From NCBI GenBank assembly GCA_001465935.1, contig LNKV01000005.1, positions 744,001-808,000 on the forward strand: a stretch of 64,000 nt of DNA, in the 5' to 3' direction. This document shows, piece by piece, positions 45,632-55,818 of the stretch. The notes beneath the pieces are model-generated. The model did no database searches, had not been told where the DNA came from, and was given only the letters and a program-made list of their open reading frames with translations. Made by a program: the position numbers and the translations under genes. This stretch comes from Clarireedia homoeocarpa (lineage: Eukaryota > Ascomycota > Leotiomycetes > Helotiales > Rutstroemiaceae). Numbering within the stretch: position 1 is the first letter of the stretch; each line of letters starts with the position of its first letter.

Positions 45632-45853
45632 TATCGGTTGGCTTAGTACAGCTGTAGGTGAGACCGATTTGTGGCACTGTACTTAATCACAATAGGGTCT
45701 AAGTAAATATTTTGAATCGGGTTAATTCTTCTAAACTAGGTAAGAGGGAGAGCTAGACTATATAGACCCTCTCTCTTGTACTAACTACTATACTACAGCG
45801 TGTATCCAATGTCTTGTAGTATCTCCCCCGTCAGTGAAACAACTGAACCGATA
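45632..45853. repeat. Right terminal direct repeat (LTR-like)
   Basis: 222-bp copy of 44958-45181 with the same TATCGGTT start and AACCGATA end, containing the same CTATATAGAC block and TACTAACTACTA tract. Confidence 0.85.
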
Positions 45854-45858
45854 ATTCT
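45854..45858. repeat. Right target-site duplication, ATTCT
   Basis: Second copy of the five-base target duplication. Removing the element plus one copy restores the F-box reading frame without a shift. Confidence 0.85.
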
Positions 45859-46573
45859 TGAAACACCTACCCCTGATTTGCCCCGATGGCGAAAACAGGA
45901 GTCTGAATTTCCAGCCACTAGACGAGACGTTGGCCACTCCATCGCCGTTGACTTCATTGCATGTGCAGTTTACGCCCAGTATGAGAGGAGAATATAACTG
46001 ATAATTACTGAATAGACTGAGCAGTAGTAAGACTGCGTTGGAGACTTTTTCACTGCAGGGAATAACGATGTCCCAGGCGCATTTGGAATGGTGACTTATA
46101 AATTTCAGAGGTAGTTTAAAATCACTAAAGCTAGGGGATATAGCATTCTTTCCCGAGATAGGCTACCAGCCTCGACACGGCAAGCAGATCAAGGAAGCTT
46201 CATGGCTGTCATTTGTGTATCTCCTAAAGAAATATTTTACTTTACAGAAATTCGAGCTGCATGGCCTGTTGCAGATTCGTGGGAAGGAGGAGGAGCAGTA
46301 TGTTGGCCTGAAGGAGACTTGGCATGAGATTGATCCATCAGGAGAATTTTCGCATCATGGGTTAGCAGTGCGAATTCAGCAGTTTGTTGTGGGACAAGGT
46401 GACACCCCCTTCATGACACCTAGTTCCCAGAAGATATAGAAATTTGGGAGTGAGAAAGCGGTGGATATCTAACAAAGATGGATTCTGTGACTGTCGCACT
46501 ATTGGCACATGAATGATGGGAAATGGAGTTTGTGTAAATATTTCATCGCTTTGTCTCTCAAGATTTACACGAA

Positions 46574-46843
46574 ATGCAACCCTCATATCAAGCAACTGTC
46601 GATCTTCCTGCAGAGATCCTCCATGCAGCCCACGATATCAATAAGTCCGATATCTCTGGATATTCTATAGAGCTATTAGGTTATCATATAAACTCATTCT
46701 TTATCACTGAACACCCCCGCAGCAAGTCTATCACTTGGGATGCTAATTACCTAGTTGGCCATTCAGACGCCTCCAAAAGTTCACACAGTCTCCATTACAT
46801 ACCTACACTCCAGTTGTTCGTAAAGAAACATCAATTCAGATAA
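46574..46843 (+). CDS. Weakly supported small frame
   Basis: An 89-codon frame with an ATG start. It has no domain I recognise. It follows the F-box pseudogene and may be a decayed piece of a neighbouring gene. A chance frame is quite possible. Confidence 0.2.
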   Translation: MQPSYQATVDLPAEILHAAHDINKSDISGYSIELLGYHINSFFITEHPRSKSITWDANYLVGHSDASKSSHSLHYIPTLQLFVKKHQFR

Positions 46844-47134
46844 CTACTCGGCAAAGAATCAAGGAAATGATTGCTCGACTTATGTGTATCGGCTTCCACG
46901 CCAGCAAGCAAAAGAAATTATTCTCAGTTTTAGCTGATGTTAGACTTGTATGATGTATGATAGTGCACTAGAGCTATGTACTGTAAAGCTCGGCAGACGC
47001 TAATCTCACTAATTTTTACCCCTCAGTCTAAGTTCTTAGTAGATGCGACCCTAACCGCTAGATATCCAAATCGACCTGCTAAGCCCCTCTTCCTGTCTTT
47101 CAGTCAACGCAGCTGGAATCAAATCAAATCGCCG

Positions 47135-48112
47135 TTAATTCATTAAAATCACAAATTTTCCTGCTCTTGGCTGCGACGCTTTTTCATATACTTGAACGGC
47201 ATCCTCCAGCTTCACTTCTGTCCATATACCGGCTTTCGCTCCTTCTAATAACCCCTCTTCGAATCGTGCCGTCAACCCTTTCATCTCCTGCGCAAACTCC
47301 TCAACACTGTATTTCAGTGTATTACAGCCCACCAAGGACTTCTCTTGCCGATAGAAACTCAGCATATCGATCTTCATCCCGGTATCCCCGCTCTTCGGCG
47401 CAGCGATGAACGATAATCTTCCTCCAAACGCGAGTTTATTCACAGCAGCTTGCGTGATGGCTGGTAAGCCAACCGTATCTGCCACCACATCCACGCCCTT
47501 CCCCCCCGTCAATTCATCAATCGCATTGAGTTCTGGATCTTTCGCGGTATTCACATCGTCGCTATCACTCCGTGTGGCAGACAAGACGCGACACCCCCTA
47601 CTCTTACCCAATTGAACGACTGCCGACCCAACAGCTCCATTCGCTCCCATCACAAGAACAACATCTTCCTTCTTCGCGTTCGCCTTTCGAAGCACAAGAG
47701 CTGCCGTCGTGAAAGGAATACCAATACATGCTGCTTGGGCGAAAGATAGGGTTTTTGGTTTCGGCGCAACGGCACCTTCAGGCACAAGACAATATTCAGC
47801 TTGGTATCCGTCTACCGTGAATGCGATTGTACTGCCACTGGTACCGTAAACTTCTTCGCCGATGCGGTCGGAGGGACCTTCAACAACTGTTCCGGCGAAG
47901 TCGCGGCCGGGAGTTCGAGGATATGTGGTGTATGGGAAGCCGCCCTTGTAGTTTAAGATATCGCTAGGGTGGATTGCTGAGGCGTGTACTCTGACTATGA
48001 TGTGGCCGGGTATTAGGGTCGGTTTGGGGACTTCTTGGAGTACTAAGGTGGGTGCTGTTGCCCCGCCTTCACGGATAAGACGAAGGGCTTTCATTGTGTT
48101 GGAAGTATCCAT
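47135..48112 (-). CDS. Zinc-independent MDR oxidoreductase (quinone oxidoreductase-like)
   Basis: Single exon, 325 residues, complete. A GroES-like N-terminal domain (VRVHASAIHPSDILNYKGGF, then PYTTYPRTPGRDFAGTV) is followed by a Rossmann NADP(H)-binding fold with VLVMGANGAVGSAVVQLG. The catalytic-zinc Cys/His set and the four-Cys structural zinc loop are absent, which places it with quinone or enoyl reductase-type MDR enzymes that reduce C=C or quinones using NADPH. Cytosolic; no targeting signal. The Met at residue 7 is an alternative start. Substrate unknown; such genes may be stand-alone detoxification enzymes, and I see no cluster partners here. Confidence 0.9.
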   Translation of the reverse strand: MDTSNTMKALRLIREGGATAPTLVLQEVPKPTLIPGHIIVRVHASAIHPSDILNYKGGFPYTTYPRTPGRDFAGTVVEGPSDRIGEEVYGTSGSTIAFTVDGYQAEYCLVPEGAVAPKPKTLSFAQAACIGIPFTTAALVLRKANAKKEDVVLVMGANGAVGSAVVQLGKSRGCRVLSATRSDSDDVNTAKDPELNAIDELTGGKGVDVVADTVGLPAITQAAVNKLAFGGRLSFIAAPKSGDTGMKIDMLSFYRQEKSLVGCNTLKYSVEEFAQEMKGLTARFEEGLLEGAKAGIWTEVKLEDAVQVYEKASQPRAGKFVILMN

Positions 48113-49003
48113 GGTTGCTCTTTTATTTTTGCGATGTGGATGTTGACATGTCTTTTAGATTAATACATGGGAGCAAGTGCTCTACTTAAGCTCTATATAG
48201 TCGACAGTACGTATCTGCGATGAGTCTAGAGCTGTATAATGCTTGATAAGGCTACACAAATCCGTCCGCATGGTGTTAGCTACTCCACACAGCCATGAAT
48301 AAGTTGAGATATTCGTTCCTATCCCCATTGTGATGCGCATCATCCGCTGATATTCCAGTACTGAGCGGGGATTGCGGAACACATGACCGCAGTTTCCGCT
48401 TACTGTTGCTGCGGGGTTGAAGCGGACTGGGGCGGGGGCTTCCAGTTTTTAGCTTCACTGCATGTAAACCAAAGGACAGTCCCACTGATGAATTCGGGAT
48501 ATGAAAACAAAGTCTGATACTACTAGTAATCTACTTAGTCAATCAGGCCGATCAGCTCTTCATTGTACGGATATTTATCACGCAGAGTCTTGGTCCATTC
48601 ATGCACCTATCACTTGTTGTTACTTGATTTATGTATAGAGAGGAGTACCATCGTTAGCTTGGTATAATTTTCAGCTCCTGATTTCTTTGCTAGCAGCGCC
48701 CACACAGGCATTTGTTTGCAAAGGCATAGGTACAGGAAAAGAAACAGTTGTAGACTTGATGCTGGTGTAAAGAAAGGATCAATATTAGGGAGAGACAGAA
48801 CTGGGTTGAAAGGATAAATTCATGCAAAACAATTTAAGGAATGATCTGGTAGGGTTCCGCTACACCTCTCTCCCATTTGGTACTAAGTTTTTTTTTAAAG
48901 TCATGTTATCTTGTAACCAAGGGGATTCTGATTTACTCATTTTTGGGGTGGCGAATTCGCACGAAAGATCGCCCAAAAACTAGTATATGAGGTTGTCTGT
49001 AAG
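48113..49003. other. Intergenic region
   Basis: This is the upstream region of the MDR gene and the 3' flank of the 49879 gene. I see no gene or structured repeat. Confidence 0.5.
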
Positions 49004-49879
49004 TTACTGAAACCTTGATCTAGCATTGTTCATCTGTACCCACCATGGGTCTAGTTCTATTTCCTCCGTGATCATTGGTCGGTTATAATCAACACTCCTA
49101 GCATCAATCAGCAATATCATGGGAGTCCTTTCCCTAAAAATGACATACGTACGCTCTACAGCCTCGGAATCGGTGGATCTGTACGTTGCAAATCCATGTC
49201 CGTCCAGATACCCGGCGGTGACATAGGTCTTGTTGGAGTCACTTTCATATGGTAATCTGAGTTGCTTAAGCCACATGTCGACTTCGCGCTGCTCCGAGGG
49301 CAAAACAGCGACCTCGTAGTTTTCAAGCAGACAAGCCACTCTGAGAAATTCAGGAATCGTGTCGAGATTATCAGCTTGGCCCTTGGTGATAGTATAATCA
49401 CTTTTTCTTTTTTCCCCGGATTCCGTCGGCGGGACCTGCAACCACTGTCGGAGTTCCAGGTTTTCGCCAGATGGCTTATTGTCGGAGGATACTGGCGGCG
49501 AGTATTTCCGGATTAGTTCGTTCTGTCCGCCTGGCTTCATCTCAACAAACCTACGTCCTCCTTCAATTCCGATGCGCTCATAGCAGATTTCGTTATGGCT
49601 AAGCCCCCATTCAAGGTCCGTCTCAGTCGTCACCAACTTGCCTAATTCCTGGTCATTTTTTTGGTATCCATCAGAATATTCCAACCAAGCGCCAACCCAA
49701 TCCATTAAATCATTCACTGGAATGCTGCGGACGTCAAAATCGACATCACGAGATTGCTCACCGCTGATGAAAGTCCTATGGTAAAGATATTTTGCTACAT
49801 CTTCAGCATCCTTCGGCGTCACCCTACGATTGTTTAGTTGCCCCTCTATGAGGACAGAAGGTTCCATATCTGGCGACAT
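49004..49879 (-). CDS. Unknown single-exon protein
   Basis: 291 residues from the ATG at 49879, uninterrupted. I do not recognise the family. There are acidic and polar stretches, a Trp-rich segment (LMDWVGAWLEYSDGYQKND), a strand-rich second half (TYVTAGYLDGHGFATYRST, RTYVIFRERTPMILLIDAR) and no signal peptide or membrane span. It sits at the edge of a transposon-marked, gene-poor stretch, which often carries lineage-specific genes; that is inference. Confidence 0.65.
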   Translation of the reverse strand: MSPDMEPSVLIEGQLNNRRVTPKDAEDVAKYLYHRTFISGEQSRDVDFDVRSIPVNDLMDWVGAWLEYSDGYQKNDQELGKLVTTETDLEWGLSHNEICYERIGIEGGRRFVEMKPGGQNELIRKYSPPVSSDNKPSGENLELRQWLQVPPTESGEKRKSDYTITKGQADNLDTIPEFLRVACLLENYEVAVLPSEQREVDMWLKQLRLPYESDSNKTYVTAGYLDGHGFATYRSTDSEAVERTYVIFRERTPMILLIDARSVDYNRPMITEEIELDPWWVQMNNARSRFQ

Positions 49880-51083
49880 TCCGAAGAATGATCTGGTGAA
49901 TATATCGACTGTGTTGGAAATGAATTCAATAGATCGCCTTTGCTGTGCTGTAATCCAGTATCAACCAGGGATCTCGAGAATATTATATAAACGTTCTATT
50001 CATATTGTTAACTGGTTATGTTCCAAGTGAACAATCATTTCTCCCTTCACTGAAAAACTAGATAAACAGCTAGGATTCATAACAAGACCGATTATGCTAA
50101 ATATCTTCATGTTCAAATGCTCTTCCTGTTTTTTCTTTTTCTTTTTTTTTTTTTCTTTTTTCTTTTTTTTTTTTTTTTTTTGCTGATTAGTTGGTTGGAA
50201 CAATTGGCGGCCCTGTCTCAACTATTTGTGGGGTATTATAGTTGTGCCTCACAGATCAAGAGAGCAGAGCAGCCTGTATGTTTTATCAAAGTTCGAGATG
50301 TATCAAATAGTAGTCAAGTTCTTAGGAGAGAAGAGATAGTTGCGTCATTTGATTTGTTGGAACTAGTTGAGGTGTATGTTATCCAACAACAGTTTTATTT
50401 TCTACGTAGTTTTGTCTCATGAGGAACTACACTCTCAGTATCTCCTTTCAACTGAGACAAATGATCATGATTTAAAACGAAGATGTGGGAGAAATAACAA
50501 AATGTGGCTATGGGATAGTAGAAAGTTGAAAGGAGGAGATGGGGGATCAATTTCTCGGATTTAAGGTTATCAGGATTAACGATGTTGTATTTAGTTGGCT
50601 GGAAATTGGTGTGTAACGAAGATGAGTGGTCGTCACTTTCACGGAAACGTTCAAACAGAGCTACATATGTTGGAGTGCCTGTCAGATACTAGGTCTACCA
50701 AGTGTTTCCTAGATCATTGCGAACCAGGCCTCCACTGGCCTTGCCCTACTTTCTGATTTTCAGTTGACTCATTGAAACGGAGAAACTAATGAAACTATCA
50801 ACTCTAATTGCATCAGAGAAGGCCTTTTTATCCTCGGCATCATGGTCAACATCCCACTTATCACCTTTAATCTTCGCCTGACCTGACTCAGTCCTGCAGC
50901 CGTCATACTTTGAGTTACTCGCGACAGTGGACCTGGATCCACTAGAGGGGCTATCGTCGTCTCCATCCTTACCATTGATGAGTCATAACGAGACAATGAG
51001 GGAAGTTCAATATGATGGCGATTCTTCTGGTTGTGTTGAATTGTTAATAAGTTAATCGGATTCGAATACGGATACGAGGGATC

Positions 51084-51084
<1 letters not shown>
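49880..51084. other. Gene-poor stretch
   Basis: A long T-rich run (50130-50181) opens a meaningless frame on both strands. No gene can be supported. A minus frame at 50769-50996 has no motif. Confidence 0.5.
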
Positions 51085-51120
<36 letters not shown>

Positions 51121-51936
51121 GACCTGTGTGAGTCCGAGACTATAGTAGGTCGTCCAGCAGCTCTAATAGCTGCTGGCAGTATAGATTATTTACAAAGGAG
51201 AAACTAGCAAAACTTCTTTATCCAGTTATAGTGTTCTTAACTTAACAGACTTCTCCTTAGACAAGTAACTTCCCTTAAGCCGCAAGAAAGAGACAGCTAC
51301 TCCAGGTTCCCTCTATTTCGTAATATTGTTATAAAGGGTTCTCGACAGCGAGAAGTAGTCTTAAATACCTTCTTTCTAATTTTCCTTTATATATAATAAT
51401 AGTCTATAGCAGATATCGCTAGTATCTGATAATCTGCAAGATAGTTCTCTTTCTTTTTATCTGATCAATACTCTTCTTTTTCCCTCAGATTATAAGAATT
51501 TGTTAAGAATTCCTTCTCCTTTCTTTAAGTTATAAATATTAGTGAGAATCTCTTTTCTTTAGCTTATAAAATTCGTTAAAAATACTTTCTTCTTTTCTTA
51601 GATTTGTGAAAATTCGTCGAGAATCGATTATAAGTCCTATATATCAACTATACTCTCTTCCTTTTTTTTAACCTAGATAAATTCTATCAATAATTATAAT
51701 CTGTTTTATTCCTTTTTATATTTTCGCTAAGGTTACGATATACAAGTAAAAGTCGAAAGTAGAGGATTATATTATAAAACTATTCAGATTATGAAAATTC
51801 GTCGAGTATCGTTTATAGATACGATAGTATTATTAAAGGAGATATTAAAGCAAAGCGACTCAATCTTAGCTCTCAAGAATAAAGCCTTAAGGTTCGTAGA
51901 GGACACCGCGTACAGGTGTTGAGTCTTCGTCCTCCC
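51085..51936 (-). mobile_element. LINE-like (non-LTR) retrotransposon remnant
   Basis: Read on the minus strand, the element begins after the duplicated target and ends in a 3' region with two stem-loops followed by a 33-base A-run (T-run 51085-51117 on the plus strand). Target duplications AGGGATCGTTTTT flank it (51077-51089 overlapping the T-run, and 51937-51949). Variable-length target duplication plus a poly(A) tail is typical of target-primed reverse transcription. The interior is very AT-rich, with degenerate repeats of a TTATAAAATTCGT-like unit (about 50 bp apart, 51480-51820). No reverse transcriptase frame remains, so it is an old, truncated or RIP-mutated copy; a Tad1-type origin is a guess. 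Confidence 0.7.
51118..51176 (-). other. Two adjacent stem-loops at the LINE 3' end
   Basis: On the plus strand, ACGACCT (51119-51125) pairs with AGGTCGT (51147-51153). Immediately beside it, CCAGCAGCT pairs with AGCTGCTGG around a five-base CTAAT loop (51154-51176). They directly adjoin the poly(A) tract. In many LINEs a 3' stem-loop is what the reverse transcriptase recognises. Confidence 0.75.
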
Positions 51937-51949
51937 AGGGATCGTTTTT
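51937..51949. repeat. Right target-site duplication of the LINE-like element
   Basis: AGGGATCGTTTTT, matching 51077-51089 on the left; the T part of the left copy merges with the poly(T) run. Confidence 0.75.
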
Positions 51950-52702
51950 ATACTGCTGAGTAAAAACTCATGAATAGTCGTAGATTTGGGGAGTTTATGT
52001 AGACCTTCCTCCTGGACTGTTGCTCGGTCAAGTTCGCTGAACTACCACAACCCGGAAAAACATACACTTGCCGATTTCGAGTTGTTGTATTAATGTTCAG
52101 GTAATCTCAAAGAGTTTTAGTAGAAAGTATTGTTACGAAAGAATGATCTAAGAAACGCCGTAACAATGAATCGCAGAAGACTAGCTGGGTGCTCTGAGGA
52201 CCTCGGCACATTAAAGAGGGGCAATAGAAATTAATAGACAATTGTGTCCTCCAAACGTTGTTTGAGGCTGTCGATGTCTGCATTGTTAGAGGCTGCCGCT
52301 TAGATCACTCGTGAATCGTTGCGACGATTGCAACGACTGCGTAGATGGATTTGGGTCAAAAGTAGGGTAACCTTAAGTATAGCTTGACTTTATAGCGAAA
52401 TACCCAAGTATCGACAGAAACGGATTGCCGGATGCTTATGAGCAGCTTCATCACGAGAGATGTTGACGACGTCAAATCCCTTGTGTAATGTTGCTACAAC
52501 ATTGTTCAGGGGTGAAGCTGTATGTTTGCATCCATGTTATGCCTTATCGAGACAGGCATAAGCGCTAAATTCTAGACGCGCCTGGACCCTGTAATCATAA
52601 AGTCGGAGTCATCACAACCACATTCGCGCGTGAAATGCATCGCATCTTAATCGCATCCAAATCCTCCATAAGGGATGTGAAGGTATTTGGTATTACGAGA
52701 TT
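51950..52702. other. Upstream region of the Zn2Cys6 gene
   Basis: About 750 bp without a frame. It contains scattered CGG half-sites, the usual binding triplets of Zn2Cys6 proteins, but no clearly spaced pair that I would call an operator. Confidence 0.4.
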
Positions 52703-54968
52703 ATGTCAATGAACTCGTCGGCTACCACGATACCACCCCATCACCCACAACCTCGGCGAAGAAAGCGCAAAGACCAGGCTTGCGAACCATGCCGGAAAGC
52801 CAAAACGCGCTGCGATCATACAGTGCCCATTTGTTTAAGATGTCAGCGAAAGGGTGCGTCAGCAAGGTGCATATATTTACCTTCTAGTCCCGACTCTCGG
52901 GTCTCTACACCTCACACCTCAAGCTCGAGTGGTCGGGTTGATCATCGCGGTAGCTATGATCCGATTCAAAGCACCACAACCTCACCAATAGAAAAGCCTG
53001 CTCCCCCTTTCGTTCAACCGGCAGCCTTTTTTGGCCCTACAAGCTTTTCCGCCTCTTTTCTTGAGCATGGGAACAATTTTGTGGCTGAAGTAGGAGCTAC
53101 AGGAGATGGCGCAAACATGCTCTCTCCAGATTCTACCACCCCCACTTCTGTCAACGTATATCCCAGCGATAAACAAACACGGTATCTGTCGCTAGGCGTC
53201 AAAATTTTGAGCCAGCTACCTAATCAAGCGACATGTGAAAAGCTCGTGGAGATATACACGACAAAAGGCATAGAGTATGCTTTTCATCAGCCAACGGTCT
53301 TGTATTGCATGAAGTCTTTTTGGGCAACATTCGGGCAAAGTATAAAGCAACCGAGGAAAGTGGAAAGGCTACAAGAAATCGCCCAACTTTTAACCAGAAA
53401 CACCAGTCAGCCATTAGAAGATGCCGAGGATGGTAGAGCATGGTTGTCGTCGATGTCAGGGCAAAGGTTTCGATGGGAGATACTCGGTATATTATTTTGC
53501 GTCCTAGGCTGGGTCGGTGCAAAGTTGAAGAGCAAAGAACAACAAACCTTCTTTGACACTCAATCAGGAAACCGGAAGCATAGGTTTGGCTTTACCATGG
53601 ACATGCTCGAATCTGCGCAAGGCTGCTTGGATATCTGCAGCGACTTGGACGTTGGGAATGTCTTAATGGTAAGTTTGCTATGGAAAACCAACACGCTGGA
53701 AAGTCAATGTATAGGTGATACTTGTAAGTGGCAATTTTCGTTGCGAAATTGCTGTATAGACTGATATTTGATTTCAGCTCTTAAGCTATGGAGAAGACAT
53801 GGTGACATTGTCAATGCCGTCACCGGACTAGGTTTCCATCACCGCCCACATCATGCAAATATCCCAGTCTCGACTACTTTGGAAATGAAACGACGTGTGT
53901 TCGGGGCTGTGTTCGCCAATGATAAGACCATGTCAATCTTCAGCGGTCGACCTCCAAGTCTTAGTCATCGATACAACGCGTGTCCTCTGCCTCTAGATCT
54001 TCCAGATGAAATTCTCCTCGCTGATAAGGAGGAACTCCAAGAGGCTGCACGGAAGCTTGATTCAGATGGATGGAATACCGATACTATCATCGGCCCTGCT
54101 TCAAGGATTCGAGCCTCTGTACTCTATTCCATCATTATGGATGAAGTGCTTGAAATATCTCTAGGGAATGACGCTCAATTTTCTGAAGCTCGACTGCTGT
54201 GAGTTTTCGCACACTGTCGAATTTGTAGAACCTGACTAACTTTTGCAGAGACATTCGGCGTCGTAACGACGAAATTCAAGAAAAACTTCCCCCTTGGCTG
54301 CGTTTGTCTAATGCTAGTTCGAGTGGTTCGAATAACCTGGAATGGATACAAATGGTACTAAAATTCGTTGGACTTCAATGCAGCTTCTTAATCGAGCAAG
54401 CCTTCGTCAAACGAGCCAAAGGAGACCGTCAACGTCTATTAGATGTAGCGAGGCAGCTGCTTGCTATGACTGTGTCGATCTGGACGGCGAAGGACCGCTT
54501 TCTTGCTTACTTTACCGACAATGACTGGGTCGTAAGTTGCTATGCTACTCCAGTTAATCACGTTCAATCATTGACTGATTGCAGATTATGTGTTACGGAA
54601 TTCCCTCGGCAGGTGTGATCTGCGTTGAGCTTCTCAACCAGATGGAAACACCTCATTTACCACACTCCTACCTCCCACGTTCCGAAGTTATACAAAACCT
54701 AAGTCTCTTAGTGGGGTTTCTCGACTATGTACGACCGACTGCAGCGAACGCAGAACTATGTGGCCGAATGCAACAGATCATGAAGAGAACTCTGGATAAA
54801 ATACTCGATGATCCGAAGCCCTCCAATGCACCACAAAAAACAACCAATGCTATATCTACGCCTACGACGGATGCTGAATATGGAACTATCGAGTTAGATG
54901 ACTTGGATTGGTTGAATACGATTGATTGGACTACTGGACCGTTTGTTGATTTAGGTATGGATCAATAA
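52703..54968 (+). CDS. Zn2Cys6 transcription factor with fungal-specific TF domain
   Basis: Exons 52703-53723, 53778-54198, 54249-54531 and 54585-54968 give 702 residues. The DNA-binding binuclear cluster is at residues 27-56 (C27-x2-C30-x6-C37-x6-C44-x2-C47-x8-C56), preceded by a basic RRRKRK nuclear signal. A Ser/Pro-rich linker follows, then the fungal_trans middle homology region with LCVLGW-like and LLWKTNTLESQ stretches. The intron at 53724 splits the TSLKLWRRHGD motif, and ARIR-like helices continue (GLGFHHRPH, MKRRVFGAVFANDKTMSIFSGRPPSL). The C-terminus is acidic (ELDDLDWLNTIDW), like an activation domain. The start could also be the Met at residue 3. Targets unknown; no metabolic cluster adjoins it. 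Confidence 0.93.
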
Positions 54969-55092
54969 TTTGTATAATAATCAGCGTTCGAGCTGCCTAG
55001 ACACGAAGGACAGAGACGAGGTGTATACTCATATCTAATTTTGCATATGGTCTTGCCGCTCTTGCAATATAATACCTGCTTCTATGGAATTT

Positions 55093-55356
55093 TTACTTTA
55101 CACTGTTATTTACAGGATAGAGGCAATCCTTACGAGTAGAGAAATCAACTAAACTAAAGGAATGGTAGAATCTCAAAGGTGGTGGCGAGGAAACAATATC
55201 TTGCAATGTCAATTGGGTAGAGGAGGTCGCGGCCGTCCCAGCGACATGAAAATTCTGCGCTTCTGACCACCGCCATCTTCCATCACGTTTCAGCTCCCAA
55301 ATCTGAATTTCTGGGATCGTTCCAAACATATTCCTGCGCGCGCTCGAATCTTTCAA
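55093..55356 (-). CDS. Possible small gene or exon
   Basis: An 87-codon frame whose N-terminal part may really begin at an acceptor (GCGCAG near 55331), preceded by a Gly-rich short frame and a GTATGT donor near 55386. The phases do not agree, so I cannot build a complete gene. The frame has a Trp-rich stretch (IQIWELKRDGRWRWSEAQNF). Unknown. Confidence 0.25.
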   Translation of the reverse strand: MKDSSARRNMFGTIPEIQIWELKRDGRWRWSEAQNFHVAGTAATSSTQLTLQDIVSSPPPLRFYHSFSLVDFSTRKDCLYPVNNSVK

Positions 55357-55818
55357 ACGCGTGGTGAAGTAATCTTACACATACCGGCGGCACCGCCTCC
55401 TATACAAACCCCGCGCAACCGCAATTCATAACCGTACATGATCACATGTGGCGCAGATCTCCATCTTTCATTGAAATCCTTCCCGAATTATGGGTTGTAA
55501 AGTTGCCCAAATGGCCGGGTTTGGAGGGCGTTACGCGCCCTCAAAGTCGTTGCCGCGGGCCTTGATGGATTTTCCATTTCGCGCCTCCACTTCTCGTTCG
55601 ATTGGGTTTAAAAAGGGCACATCCCCTCATTTCATTTTGTCTCGTCACTTTAAGCTAGCTTGATCTTGATTGATCATATGAATACTTTGATCTAAATACT
55701 CGTGTTCCTCATGTCAGGTCTTTCTTCTCAGGCGCGACCTGTCCGTCAGTTTTTTTTCGGATTGTTACTGGAAAGTTATTTTCTTGGTGGTGGATATTAT
55801 TGTTGAAAAGTATCGACA

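Larger units (their letters stand above)
44958..45853. mobile_element. Miniature LTR-type (TRIM-like) element inside the F-box gene
   Basis: An 896-bp element with 224- and 222-bp direct terminal repeats (44958-45181, 45632-45853), 8-bp inverted ends (TATCGGTT / AACCGATA) and a 5-bp target duplication ATTCT. The about 450-bp interior has no gag or pol frame. It holds two internal duplications: a 29-bp unit near 45208 and 45258, and an about 60-bp unit near 45318 and 45390. A 5-bp duplication and long direct terminal repeats are hallmarks of LTR retrotransposons; the small size without coding fits a TRIM. The ends do not have the usual TG...CA, and I see no convincing primer-binding site or polypurine tract, so the class is tentative. 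Confidence 0.75.
44300..46439 (+). pseudogene. F-box-type gene split by an LTR-type insertion
   Basis: The open frame 44300-44923 (207 codons) resembles the start of the large fungal F-box paralogue group (IVPYADRATLRCLRVTS, then a Cys/His-containing LFSTICLHMHRKSIDNLA). It stops at TAA 44921-44923 but reads on in frame to 44957, where an 896-bp element with ATTCT target duplication begins. After the element the same frame resumes (KHLPLICPDGENRSLNF) and runs to 46437-46439. It ends in the family's typical close: LKLGDIAFFPEIG, LQKFELHGLLQIRGKEEEQ, GLKETWHEIDPSGEFSHHG. Three more stops lie in frame (45999, 46002, 46092). So the gene was intact in length, lost function, and keeps its family C-terminus. 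Substrate-binding role unknown. Confidence 0.8.

Noticed and set aside
50117..50422. Frame coding for a Phe/Leu-rich protein
   Set aside because: It is produced by the T-rich tract at 50130-50181.
53672..53715. Possible extra intron in the Zn2Cys6 gene (GTAAGT...TATAG)
   Set aside because: Splicing it would break the frame of the conserved middle region; reading through gives the family's LLWKTNTLESQ stretch.
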